Source: Strigamia acuminata
Taxonomy: Eukaryota > Arthropoda > Chilopoda > Geophilomorpha > Linotaeniidae
Assembly (NCBI GenBank): GCA_949358305.1
Contig: OX442315.1
Span: 31,462,427 to 31,522,426, forward strand
Direction of reading: 5' to 3'
DNA: 60,000 nucleotides
The notes beneath the pieces are model-generated. The model was not told the DNA's origin and did not search any database. It saw only the letters and a program-made list of their open reading frames with translations. The translations under genes were made by a program, and so were the position numbers. Of this stretch, positions 1 through 12,290 are shown one piece after another (the first letter of the stretch is position 1; the number at the start of each line of letters is the position of its first letter).

Positions 1-3000
1 ATCGTCAATGCTTGGGATAAGCCGATTACATCGACCTTAAGAACGCAGTCACCGTCCAATGCGCATTTAACGGAGGTGTCTGCGATCAATTCCAAGTCGA
101 GTAGTTTTGATCGGAGCGAAAATCATGACAGTGGAATCGAAATTAGCGACCAACCGCCTTCTACTACTTCATCTCAGAGAAGCTCGCCTAGTAACGATTG
201 CAAATTATTCGCTAAGGGGTCACCGGCTACTGCAATACCCGAAACATGCGCTGCGGTATTTAAATTGCCCCTTTATTTGTTATTAAATTTTTATTTAATT
301 AATTAATTTTATTCAGGCGATTGATCAGACTTGCGACGTGAAATCTCCAGTTTCTCCAGTTACAACAATTGCGTTTGAGAATAAAAATCTTAAAATGGAA
401 ACGTCAACAATAGGGAAAACGAAATTTGTCACGCAGCCAGTGCCTCAACGACCGGATACAAAGGTATTTTTAGGTTTTAGGGTTTGTTGATTGATCGATT
501 GATTGTAAAAATGTAATTTATTTCTTTCAGATTCGATTAAGTGAAGTGGAGTGTTCAAAAACGAAAGATAAAAGTTGTGAAAAGGAATCCGAGATACGCA
601 CTGGTTCAATTGTTTTAGACGATACGATTTCTTCCTCATATCATAAAGTATACAATTTTAAAATTTAGATTTTATATTTTTTAAAAAAATACTAATTTTG
701 TTTTTTGTTTTTTTTTAATTTAAATTAGACCGAAGTAGTAAACGAAATAAAATTGGATTTTTCTTTTGATTCGGAGCTGTCGCATTTAACCGAGGAAAAA
801 GCGGCCATTTCAAGAGCAGTCACCAAACCTGTTTCTATGCCGCGCCCAATACAAATGCAGCCTCAATCAACGGTCGTGTTCCAATCACCCATTTCACCGT
901 CAGCTGCTGAACTGAACTTAAAAATCGCGTCAGTGAAAAAGGTTGGCATTTTTTAATACAATTCCACTCGACAAGTGTCTAAAGTTGGCGAAATTGTTTG
1001 TAGGTTTGGGAGAGTGCCATGCCAACAGTTTTGGAGCACCCAGCAGGGTCCGTGTCCGAAGAACACACAAACTTGGCCGCTGCCAGCACGGGTGCTTTTA
1101 CTACATTCACGTCGACAGTCGATCAGTCGCCAGGTTCATATCCAGCGAGCGGGGACGCGAGTACGGAAAAGTATACCGGAAGTGTGGAATCCAGTGCTGT
1201 CGTTTCACCCGCAGTGGTGGAAAGCAGTTCGAGCGAGTCGTTGCCGTCGTCGGAAATGACCTTCAAGTCGAGTTCCCCGATGCCTCCGAGTGTGAGCACT
1301 GGCTTATCGTACACATCGATTTCATCCTACTCCACCTCAACCACCATCACCCCCATTGCGAACCTGGTATCGAAACCGATCGAACAGAGCAATGTGTGCA
1401 AAGTGAAACCGCAGCAACAGTCGCTCGCGACGCAGCCGCCCATGAGCCCCGTCTCGCTCGCCGCCTCCGTGAATAACTTCCACGGGCTCAACAACGGGGC
1501 AAATAATCAAATCGGAGGTCTCTCCAACTTATCCACTTCGACCGCGGTTCTCTTCAATAACACGCAACAAGTAATTTGGACGAGATTCAAATGTTTGTTT
1601 TGTTTGTTTTAATCAATTTTGTTGTTTTGTTTTGTTTTTTCCAGACCGGACTGTATCAAACGTTTCCTGTTGACGGCGCACCCGTTATAGGCCAACAACC
1701 GCGGGCACCGCAGTTTTCTCAGCCGCCTGCCTACCCGCCTGCTTACAGCTTGTCGCAGCCACAGGGGTTGGGGCAACCGCAGTTGTCCAATACCTATAAT
1801 CAACAAAACATGTTCATGCAGACCCCGCCGCCGCCCCCTGTGCAGTCTGCTGCAGATCTGTACCAGCCGAACCAATATCGGATCCAATCGCCTTACGCCC
1901 AATCACACATAACCAACAGCCAAAACACCGTCCTTTTGCCCTCGAATTCGGGCCTGATGGCAGCCAACATGAAGTCGGCGCAGTCGTCCAATTTCGGCAC
2001 CATCGGCACGAAAACCTCGGGTCAACTCAACCCGTACGGCCAGACTGGCATCTCCACATCGTCGCTCCAACCATCGGCGCTTTTCATCCAATACGATCCC
2101 AACCAGATGTTGAACCAGCAGAATCTGTCGTCGCAAATACTCAACTCGCAACTTGTCCAGCGACCCGCACCCGTCACCATGTCGTCGTTGGGGCTCCAAT
2201 CGGTGCAGCCGCCGACCACCTTCTACTCGTCGTCGAACCAGCAGACGGCGGCCTACTACCAACCCAACGCCGGCTCGCCCATGCAGGCCCAGATGCAACC
2301 GGCGCAGTTCGGCCTGCAGAGCTACGGCTCGCAGAACCAGGTGAGCATGATGCCGCCGAATCCCGCGGGCATTTCGCCGTTCAGAGGGCCGAACCCGCAC
2401 CCGTTTAAGGCGCAGCACCAACAGGCTGGGGCCGAATTGAGTCCCATCAGAAGTCACTCGCGCTCCCCCAATTTGGATTGCAGCAATCTGATCTTCTCCA
2501 CGTCGAATCTGATGAGCGCGGGCGGCGGCAACAACCTCCATCAACAACTGTCGAGTCCGAGCGGGGCGAAACTGAGTCCGGTGAACCTGAAAAACGCCTC
2601 TAAACCCGTGGTGCCTTCGTCGCAGTTCTCTAGTCAGGCCATGCAGACGACGGGCGGCTACATGCACAAGCAGCACCACTACGGTCAACACCAGTACGCG
2701 CAGCAGCAGTTCGGCAACGCCGGCGCCGCCTACCCGCCGCCGAACCACAATCCCGCAGTTATACGACCCCAGCAGATGATTTTGGCGAACAACGTGGTGC
2801 GGCACACCCCGCCACAGATGACGCATCACCACCACCATCAACAGCACGTTGTGAGTCACAGCATCAGGTTCCCGGCGCCGATCCAGAGACCCGGCAACCA
2901 CGTGATCGTCCCGCAACCGCAACCTCAGCCGCAACCGCAGCAGCCACCGCCGCCACCGAGGAGCAGCTTGAGGTCGCAAGTGGTGCAGCAGAAGAGCTCG

Positions 3001-3348
3001 CAGCTGTCGTCGGCCCAGCAGGCGAAATTGAGAGCCGAAGCGTTGCAGCAGACGCAGAAGTTCTTCAATAGCCAGTCGGCGCCCGGCATTCCGGGCGCGC
3101 TGGCCAACCCGGTGCAGAAAACGATGTTGAACGCGAGTCCGGTGCTAATGGAGATAGCGAATGCGGTTGTCGAGGCGACCTCAGCGGCGTCGGTGGCTGT
3201 GGCCGTGGCGGCGGCGGCGGCGGCGACGGGCCCGGACGAGGCGTTGGTTGTTATGGAGGAGAAGCAGATGCAACCGGAACAAATGGAGGAGTCTGTGATG
3301 GCACCGGTCGAAGTCAGTGGAGATGGGGAAAATGCGGCGGAGAAATAA
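1..3348 (+). CDS. PRRC2/nocte-like protein, C-terminal part (5' end outside window)
   Basis: Six coding exons join in frame: 1-255, 317-463, 531-647, 729-941, 1004-1570 and 1645-3348 (stop), giving about 1,000 residues of a larger protein. The product is low-complexity, rich in Gln, Ser and Pro. Family-like motifs are a HDSGIEISDQPP..SSQRSSPS stretch near residue 40, ELNLKIASVKKVWESAMP across the 941/1004 junction, and LQPSALFIQYDPNQML in the last exon. These match the PRRC2 (BAT2) family, called nocte in flies, large cytoplasmic proteins linked to stress granules, translation and, in flies, temperature entrainment of the clock. The last exon ends in an Ala run and an acidic tail. All six introns-to-exon joins keep frame, which supports the model. 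The assignment rests on motifs recalled from the family, not on a search; another Q-rich protein is possible but less likely. Confidence 0.72.
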
Positions 3349-5567
3349 CGAGATAATTTCACTGGAATTTGTGGTGTTGGTCGATTGGTTTCTGTAAACG
3401 GTGTTATATGCAGAGATTCACGTTGTTAGTGGGGTTTAATTTAATTTAATTTTCTTTTGTTTGTTTTTTTTTTGTTTAGTTTTTTTTTAGCTTTTTTTAA
3501 ATTAATTTTTGTAGATTTTTTATTATGTTTTAGTGGGTTTTTTTTTTTGTTTTTTCTTTGTTTATTTTTGTTTTGTTTCGAGCAGTGAGTTGAACGTTTA
3601 AACTGGAATTGGATTTGATGGGACTTTCAAGTGCTACGATGATTGATGGATGATGTAACTTATTATTTTTTGTCTTATCCCCACAGAATGGAAGCATGAA
3701 CTGGAAAATTGGTTGATAAAATGTGATGTCACTGCAGTTTGTGTGATTTTTCTTTTCCTTTTATTATTATTATTATTTTTAATTATTAATAACTATTATT
3801 ATTATTATTATTTGTAGTTTATAGCATTTTTTAATTTTCTGTCCTTCAACACCAATGGATATGCCGAAATCAACTATTTACTTGCTGTGTGGATTAAAAA
3901 AAAATAGAAAAATTCAAAAATTTGTTGTAAATTTTTGTCGTTGAGAATTTTAGTTATTTTTATGATTATTATTTAGTTTTTAATTTTAATTTTTTTGTAT
4001 TTTTTTGAATTTATTTTTTGGGATGAAGGATGGTGAACTGTTGCATACACCCGTGGGAATGGTGACGTTATCTTTTTGCGGGATAATGATATTTTACTTA
4101 ACGTGAGAGAAAGAGAGAGAGCTAGTTAAACAGTAACGAAACTCGTGACGGGAGAAAAGAGAATATACCGGACGTATATTTAATTCTAGGTATTTAAACT
4201 TGACAAATGTTTAAAAGTAACTACTTTTTTGTTTTTCTTTCCTTTATTTGTGATCTTGGAAATGAAATATGGTGGATTTTATGGTTAAAACAGCCTTAAA
4301 GTGTCTTACTTAAACAAAAATGCGATTTAGGTAACAAAAATCAATGAAAAAAAAAAAAACATCAACCAAAAAATGGCTGCATTTTAGTATTTTCCTTCTC
4401 TTCGACCCTCCTCCTCCTCCTATAAAGTAAGGTGCTCACTATATGCTTATTTTGGTAAGAAAAAAAATGCTGTGGTTAATTAATTCTCTAAATATATAGA
4501 TTTCCTAGTTGAAGGAAATTTTTCTTTCAAGAATACTTGAGAAAAGAAAAAATGGCGGATTCGTATTATCACTGTGCTGAGAAGTGATCACTTAGGTTTG
4601 TCATCTGCCTTTTCATAAACTGTGTTGGACTTTCGCAGAAATTATTTAGCTTTCTTATTTTTTTTTTTTAAATTTAATTTAAACTTTTATTCCTTTTTGG
4701 GAGATTTAGTCCTTTTTCTTTTTTCTGTGTGTGTTAAGATGGCGGCCAATGTCGGGTAATCTGATTTTTCTTTTGTAAATGCGCATTTCTACAGTGTTTT
4801 TAGTTTTTTTTTTGTTTTATTTTTTTTTTAATTTTAAATTTTGAGTTTACATTTTTTTCTTTATGTTTTGGGAGAAATATAAATGTAAATGACCGTTTTC
4901 TGCTGACTCCACTGTTGTATGTAGTTCTCTGTAGCTGCAATAAACACTGACCAATTACATATATTTGAATTTTAAGTGTGGATTTTTGAAGCAATTAATG
5001 GGCAAAGTTTAAGTAATTTCCATACATTATTTGATTAAGTTTTGTTTGGTTTTTAATTTCTACTCCTTTTTTTCATTTCTTTTTATTATTTGAATACTAA
5101 GGAACAAGTTCAGTACAAATAATTTATTTTTGAATTTCTTATTGGTATAGTCCTAAATTTGATTAAGGCATTAAATATGTGGTAATTTTATTTATAACTC
5201 GACATACAGCTTGTAAAAGTGCAGATAATTTTCATAATTTAATCGGCGGTCATTGGCGCTGAATTTATGCAGTTGGCTGCGCACGACCTTGGATGTTTCG
5301 AGTTCATTTCCACTACGTGTCAAAGATCTATGAAACTAAAGTTTTAAATGACAACGAATTATGGTTGCTGTCATCTGATCTCGTCCTATTGTACTCGTTG
5401 TCCTTGACTCAAATTATCATTAATAAAAAAAAATAATAATTTTAACTGAACTGTATATGTTTCATCTAAAAATAAAGAAGGGAAGAACATATTTTCCTCG
5501 AAGATTCCCAAGCAACATCCGTTGGGGTAACTCACCGCAGTTAATCCCGGCTGGATGACGTTGCAAG
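3349..5567 (+). other. 3'UTR of the PRRC2-like gene and intergenic spacer
   Basis: There is no convincing coding sequence here. The stretch is T- and A-rich with many homopolymers. It looks like a long 3'UTR: a polyadenylation hexamer AATAAA lies near 4938, about 1.6 kb after the stop, and another near 5471. A YY1/TISU-like word (AAGATGGCGGC) occurs at about 4738-4748 without an obvious ORF behind it. Confidence 0.5.
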
Positions 5568-5576
5568 ATGGCGGCA
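5565..5576 (+). promoter_or_regulatory. TISU/YY1-type element overlapping the GORAB start codon
   Basis: CAAGATGGCGGC matches the TISU consensus SAASATGGCGGC exactly, with the ATG being the GORAB initiator. In mammals this element combines a YY1 site with cap-proximal initiation from a very short 5'UTR. That it works the same way here is inference. Confidence 0.6.
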
Positions 5577-7004
5577 GGCGCACCGGGAAACTGGGCAGGA
5601 TTTAGTGATGAAGAATTGACTAGGATACGGAGACAGGAACAAAATGGTTTGGAATATTTTGGATTTGGTTAATGGATATGAAGTATGACGTGTTGAATTG
5701 TGCTTTAGGTGAACACGAAGACGGCGCCGGGGTGAAAAGCGCATCTTTGAAACGAAGTAGAAACAAGAAAAGACCTGCCCACCGCATTTCCAGCAATAAC
5801 GTTAACTGCCAAGCGAAATTAAATGCGAATGATGCCGATCCGAATCAACTGCTGGCACCGCCATCTCAGACACAAGCACAAACGTCTCAACAAGCAACTC
5901 GGCTTAAAACGAATCAGGTCGGGTTGAATTTGAGTACTAGCCCGGTGTGTTTACGAATTAACGAAGAGGGACGAGTTTTAGAAATACTTGAAAACAATCA
6001 TGACGAATTGAATCCAATGGACGGAATTAACGCGCAATCAAATTGCAGCGACGTGGAATTGGAAAAATGTGTTTGGTAAGACGTGAGGGAGTTGTTTCAC
6101 GCTGCGAAATGTCATTTGTGTGTTTTGATTTGAAGTAGTGATTTGTCGGCGTTGGAAAAGTTCGAGCAACGGCAGAAAATGATGGAAGAACAAAATAGGC
6201 AACGGAGATCTCTACTTACGAAGGCTTTAGTGGAACGGTAATAATTTAAAAAGATGAAAAAAAAATTAGGATTTTAACATTTATGTTAAACAGACGGAAA
6301 AAAACGCACGAAGAAACCGTTAAGTTAGGTCATATCCAGCAGGAATTAGCGAAATTAGATTCGCTCGTTAGTGCCGATGTGGCGATTTTGAGGAAACAAA
6401 TTGAGCAATCGAGTGTGGAATTCAACGAATCGCAGTAAATTTGTCATTTTATTTTCTGCAAATATCGATTTAATAGATTAGGTAATTTTTTTCAATTTAA
6501 GAAAACGGTATAAAAAAGCCGAAGAAGAATTTGTTGAAGCTAAGCTCGAACTATTTAAACGAATGGAAAAGAAGGAACAATTAACTGAACATCTATGCAC
6601 TATAATTGAACACAACGAGACTAGAAAAGCGCACAAATTAGCAGAATTGATGAAGGAACTCGAATTGGAGAGTCTAATTGAAGAATGTGAAAATGAAGGA
6701 ATCGGCCCGGTAAATAATGAACAATTTTTATTTACTTATCGTAATTTATTTTTTTCTTTTTTTTCTTTCAACTTAGATGTTATCCCAATTATGTGCCTTA
6801 AATGACATTTCTTACAACTCGTGCTCAACTATCAAGAATCCAAATGTAAATCGAAGTCTTCCAACAACTCCCGATGGGAAATCCGAATCGCAAGGCGATA
6901 ACTTAATGGCCGGGGACAGCGGATGTGATACGTTAAACGAATCTATCGAAAACGAGACCGCTACAAAACCGGAACCGGACAATTCTAAATCTGAATCATC
7001 GTGA
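5568..7004 (+). CDS. Gorab: RAB6-interacting golgin (GORAB/SCYL1BP1 family)
   Basis: Exons 5568-5646, 5709-6075, 6139-6237, 6294-6434, 6502-6709 and 6777-7004 join to a 373-residue protein, close to the mammalian length. The N-terminus reads [16 protein letters not shown], as in GORAB (WAGFSEEEL). The central part is a charged coiled coil ([19 protein letters not shown]..) followed by the most diagnostic block, [19 protein letters not shown] and [22 protein letters not shown], nearly identical in type to human GORAB. Family role: a Golgi golgin that binds RAB6 and ARF5 and scaffolds SCYL1 in COPI trafficking; the fly protein is also centriolar. The start codon lies in a perfect TISU element. 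Its 3' end converges with the next gene, only about 390 bp away stop to stop. Confidence 0.93.
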
Positions 7005-7393
7005 ATGCTGAATGTTTATATTTGTCAAGATGTTTACGGTTAAGGAAATAATGTAATTGCGATTTTTTTTTTATGTTATTTACTTCTGATATATTGGTGT
7101 TGTGTGTGCATGTACAATGAACGGAATGATTAGATTTATTTGCTAGCTCTTTACTACTTATTTCATTTAATCGTAAATGGATAATGGTTTTTTAGCAGAA
7201 AAAAAAATGCAATTTATTTTATAATGTTAGTAAAAATCGTTATTTTTATAGTAAAATTTGTTTTGTTTATATCGTTACTCGTTGTCCTTATTACATAAAC
7301 TTTATCTTGTGATAAAAGCTTACAAACAGATTTTTAAGATATTAAATAAATAGCCATTCAATCATGTATAGAGAAAATCTAAAATTACGCCAA
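7005..7393. other. Convergent 3' ends of GORAB and the M16 peptidase gene
   Basis: No gene is seen. This is the tail-to-tail spacer: AATAAA at about 7344 could serve the + strand gene, and TTTATT words the - strand gene. The two 3'UTRs very likely overlap. Confidence 0.5.
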
Positions 7394-10300
7394 ATTATTC
7401 CTTCAATAAGGAACATAAAAATCCTTGCTCAAGATTGGGAATCACTTCGAGGGTTTGGCCCAAACTAAACAAACAAAATAATTAATAACGACTAAAATGT
7501 TTAAAAAAAATACTCAACTCTTTAAACGCAAGAACAATTTCATCCACTTTACTCGGATGGCAGCAAACTGCAAAACGTGATTCCTCCGCTGTGACTAACT
7601 TTGATAGATACATCGGCGCAACACGTGCTAAATCATCAACACTAACTTTCCAAACCTTATCTAGAAAATTTCTGCAACGATTTAAATACTCCGAATGACA
7701 TTCCGCACTTAAAATTAAATTAAATTAAATTACTTAGTATAATCCAAATCAACTTTGCGGAAATACGACAACAGCGACTGCTGACACACATTCGGGATCG
7801 TACTCTCGCGAGAAATGATTTCAAACGCCAAACTACTGCGAGCAGAATCTAATAACGACTTATTCCACGTCTCCTTTCCATTAATGTGATTCTCCTGTAA
7901 TTAAAAAAGAAAAAAGTATTAAACTACGGTAAATTTTAATTCTACTTATTCTACATTTTATTTTCGCTTACAAAAATCTTTTTCGCTTCCTTGTACGCGC
8001 TGGTCACGTGAGAACATTCGTACAAGTCAAGGTTCAACATTCCATTTTCTGGATGAACAGTCATACTAAAGCCATAAGCGAGTCCAAGACCCCGAATTTG
8101 TCTCCACATGGGTCCCTTAAAAAATGCAAACATAATTAATCGTCGATGTATTTGAATATACAGAAAATACACACTTCGACTTGCGTAAAGTATTGCAACA
8201 ACACCATAACTGCAGGTAGATCTGGATGTTCGTAATTCACTACACCAGGTACACATTGTATCAAAAAAGACGATTCGACGGATCCTAGACCTGCAATTGC
8301 ATTTCGTCTAGCGCATTTGTTGATGGGCAGAATAAATTCATGCGCACTTTTTACGCAAATTGCACATCTGCGGAATAAAAATAAAATAAATTAATTTTAT
8401 TTGAAAAAAAAACTAGAATAATTGAATTACTACTTTGTATGATCAGGAACGACTTTAGTTTCTTTAGGTGAAAATGTCAACCACGGTTCCTGGATTTGCG
8501 TTGTTTTAGCCAAATCACCAACATTGGCAGCCATGTAAATTGTGATTTTTTCAGGATCGGTAATTAAAGCACGTAAGGTGTTCAAATCGTCGATAACTTC
8601 GTAGGGAGCAGAATCTAGTTTCAGCAAAAGTAAGGACAAAAAGGTTTGTTGGCGCAGTACATTGCACGCAAAGCTGTTGCTGTCTGAAAATACCAAACAA
8701 ATAAAGAATTAAATTAATTCGAAATACATGTAAACATTGACCAAATACCTGTGTTGTAGCACATATCCGTTAATATACACTTAGTAATTGTGTCTCCCTG
8801 TCTTTTCAAACTTGAAATACTATTCAACATCCTGTTTGCCATTATTTTAAGACGATCAGGTTTGAATTGAGTAAAGTATAGTAACTCGCGGAGCCACTGT
8901 ACTCCTTTGCTGTATCGCTTTGTCTCTAACTGTACGATACAAATGTTAAATGTCCAACGAGTGTTATTATTAAATATTTATTTAATACCGTGAGACTAAT
9001 CTGAAGAGTTTGCAAATACGTTCCGGCCGCTGGGATGCAACAAGATCGAAATGACGACGGCATACCGACATCGACATCCGAACAAAACACATCTTCCATC
9101 ATTTGTGCGATAACCAATTCGTGCGAAATTAAAACTGCAATCAAATTCAGTTAAATTATTTCGCACGTCTAAGTGTAAATGTAAATACCTCCATCTCTGA
9201 GGATCGGTGATTCAAATATCAAGCCACAAAAAATGGGCAAATACAAGCGTAAATTGTACGAAAGGGATGATGAATTAAGAATGGCAGATATCTATAAGTG
9301 AAGATAAACAAGTAATTAATTAAAAACATACACAAAAATAAATAAAATTACATGAATAAAATTCGATTTGCAGTCGTCAAGTAGAAAGCACACTGGAATT
9401 GAATCCAATGGGAAAATGTCATTGTCTCCTTTACTCGAGTGATTTGAATACTGTTTTATTGAAATGTGTTTAATTTTATTCACATCCGGTACTGGAATGC
9501 CATTAACCATGTCACTCGGAGGTGGAAGCTAATTAAAAAAAACCATTAAATTTCAATAAGTTTCATGATTTTTTATCAAATCTTACTTCATTTTGTTTCG
9601 TAGCTTGCTGTAGCTCTTCCAATTTTGCTTTTAATCCATCTTCGCCTAAACTTTCTCTTTGTTTGGATATACGATCCTTTTCATTTTGTGACATCGTTTG
9701 CATATGTTCAATGCTCGGTTTAACAATTGTCTGAAATATATAGGTAGAATCAATTCATTAAAAAAAATAATTCAATTTTCATTTACCGAAACAAATTTTG
9801 TATCGACATAAAACTCGGTGATGAGACCGAGCCAGAACTCGGTAGATTTCTTCATTAATTCCTGGTACATAGAAATGCGATTGAGTAATCTCTCCAACTG
9901 TAAAATAGAAATTGTGTCATTAAAACAGTAAAGTATAAACAAATTCAAACGTACAGTTTTAGCTTCGTCACCATATAAAAAATCCATAATTAATTGACTC
10001 GTTATTATCCCTTCTGGACACGCCTCCATCTAATAAATATAAATAAATTTTAGAAACATTTGTAACAAATTCAATTTTTTTTTTTTAAATCTTACACCAC
10101 GCAATGTTTTAATCGACTGGTTATGGAGAAGTGTTTGCAAACGTTTCAAATCAAACTGTTGACTTCCTTTAGCAATTTCATTCAAAGTGAATAATAACCT
10201 GCAAAAATATTTTTAAAACTTTTTTTTTATCTAAATTTTTTTGTGATAAATTTATATTTACTTTTCCTTAACTTCATCCAATTTCGATACAGGTACATCT

Positions 10301-11829
10301 TGAAACCAAAAATAAAGGGAAGATTCCGCGTTATTAAGAATACTGTTCGACACCTAAAATAAAATGTATTTATAATTTAAAATAAAAACCCAAAAAAATG
10401 CAATTTAATTTATACCCGACTGCAGTAGGGCTCATCTTGTTCAACAAATTCCTTATGCAACGGTGCAATTGCAGTATCGCACAAATATTCACCCAACATT
10501 TCTAAGGCTTCGAGTTTTTCAATTTCCTAATCAAAAATAAAAATAAATAAAAAATCCAAAGTCTTTAAGATAAGTTACAAATAAACTACTCTGCAGTTTG
10601 GTCCTCGCCACGCAATTAAAACAATCCCATTAGTTTCCTCATCGCACGGAAATAAAACGGTTTGTTCGATAGTTTCGGGTAGTTCTGGAACCGCGTTCTG
10701 CCACGGTCGAATAAACTTTGGTTTTTGAGGCTAGAATTCAAAACAAAATTAAATTAAATTAAATTAAATTAAAATAATCAATTTAAACCCACAAGCGATA
10801 ATACTTTGCTTAAAATCTTCTCTTCAAATTTCAAAATCGCGTTTAATAATTCATCAACATCAATCTGTCCAGCAATCGCAAGACTCAAATTTTCAGACCG
10901 ATAAAAATCCGAGTGATAATTTCTAACCTTTATACAATTTTTAAAAAATAATTTTGTATATCTTTTTAATTTCCTTATTTACTTTTGAATTATCAGTCGA
11001 TTCGCGTAAATTCTTCAAAATCCCACCACTTTCGTGCCTATAACCGGACGGTTCAGGATAAATGGCTCGAATCATAGAGTTGTGAGCCACACAATCATCC
11101 ACGTTTTCTCGACCCTGCATTTCGCAATAAACAACACCCGCATTCTCTCCATCTCCGTTAACGTGGTGCACCTCAGTCGTGAAAGCGGCATCCTACACAA
11201 TTATAATTAAAAATTACAAAAACTTACAAAATATCACAAAAATTCAAACGTACGCTTAAAATTGGAAATAAAATATGATCCAGATAAATTGGTAATAATT
11301 GTAAAAATCCTTCGCATCCTGCTGTGGTCATAGTGTAGGATGTGTGATCAATGTCCGTCCATGCATTCGTTCCCGATGCGAGACATCTATTTGCAACTAA
11401 ATCCAAAACACCCTAAAAATTGCAAATAATTTTCATTTCCAAATTACGAGCCATCTGTCACATCATACTTTGAACGGATATAATTCACTGCCCAAGAACA
11501 CCAAGTGTTCGAGTGTATGCGGAAGTCCATCATCATCGTGAGCTTCGGTGGCTGTATAAAAGAAATATTTTTTTACATTCATTTTTGCTTTTGAAATTTT
11601 TAAAAATTTTTTTTTTTTAAATTCCAACACATTTTTTAATTTTTTAATTTTTACCCAAACAAAAATTGCCGTGCACAAGAGGTCCTGGCACATCGGAATG
11701 AAAAACAGTTAATCCAGTCCTTTTAGACCGATATTTTGAAACTGGAATTACGCCTTCAGCTTGCACAGTGACAACTTTAGCGAAATATTTGCCATATTTT
11801 TCATCAAACTCGCCCGGGACCGGTGCCAT
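7394..11829 (-). CDS. M16-family zinc metallopeptidase, C05D11.1-like (presequence protease-like)
   Basis: Twenty-two exons splice in frame from the ATG at 11829 to a stop at 7394-7396, about 1,050 residues. In transcription order: 11829-11655, 11551-11469, 11412-11254, 11192-10983, 10927-10793, 10730-10590, 10526-10416, 10353-10262, 10198-10096, 10029-9955, 9897-9787, 9730-9587, 9528-9352, 9291-9189, 9134-8989, 8929-8749, 8683-8434, 8367-8175, 8115-7972, 7894-7734, 7707-7519, 7463-7394. Residues about 70-76 carry the inverted zinc motif HTLEH, followed by ..FLGSELYPFKGVLDL and GTNAWTDIDHTSY, typical of clan ME. GRENVDDC..SGYRHESGGILKNLRE and FYRSENLSLAIAGQ continue the family pattern. Length and four-domain layout fit the M16C-type clamshell oligopeptidases; insect orthologues are usually labelled C05D11.1-like and their substrate is unknown. 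No obvious signal peptide is seen. Confidence 0.9.
10742..10774. repeat. (AAATT)n microsatellite in an M16 gene intron
   Basis: About five copies of an AATTA pentamer lie in the intron between the exons ending at 10793 and 10730. A shorter tract of the same repeat is at about 7711-7731 in another intron of the same gene. Confidence 0.8.
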
Positions 11830-12290
11830 GTTGGATCGATGATGTCACAATTCGCAACAACGGATCACAAAGTTGATAATTAACTCGAACGTATTCGCCA
11901 CCTGGTGATTAAATTCAAAACCTCAGGAAATTAGTAAGGAGTTTGATAAAAAATCACCGCTGAACCAATATAATTAATCATAACGCACAATCAAGATTGT
12001 GTCTTAAGTTCGGCTTTATTCCGGCTTCACAACCTCTAATTAAATTTAATAAAAGAAAAGTGTTTCCCAATAGAGTGTTGCTCGTATCGATTTTATACCC
12101 CAGTCTCCCACAAGTGCCAACCAATGGGAATGGAGCTCAGGCCCAGAATGACATCACTTCCCATTGCATGACAAATGGCTGCTTAGGCGTGTCGTCTTGC
12201 TGTCTGGATGCTCGAAGGGGGTTTGTAACCTGGTGAAAGACCCAGAAATACTAGCCATGTTGTGCGTCTGATTTAATCTGCAACGGACCC
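11830..12290. promoter_or_regulatory. Bidirectional promoter interval between the M16 gene and the membrane-protein gene
   Basis: The two initiator codons lie 461 bp apart head to head. The interval has no convincing ORF of its own; it holds both 5'UTRs and the start sites. No clear TATA box was identified, so the promoter role is inferred from gene orientation. Confidence 0.5.

Noticed and set aside
943-1476. 177-codon open frame on + overlapping the PRRC2-like exon
   Set aside because: A different frame over the exon 1004-1570, whose sense frame splices correctly and carries the family motif VWESAMP.
1903-2979. 358-codon open frame on the minus strand, rich in Arg and His
   Set aside because: It is the antisense shadow of the GC-richer, Gln-rich last exon of the PRRC2-like gene; composition mirrors the sense codons and there is no family resemblance.
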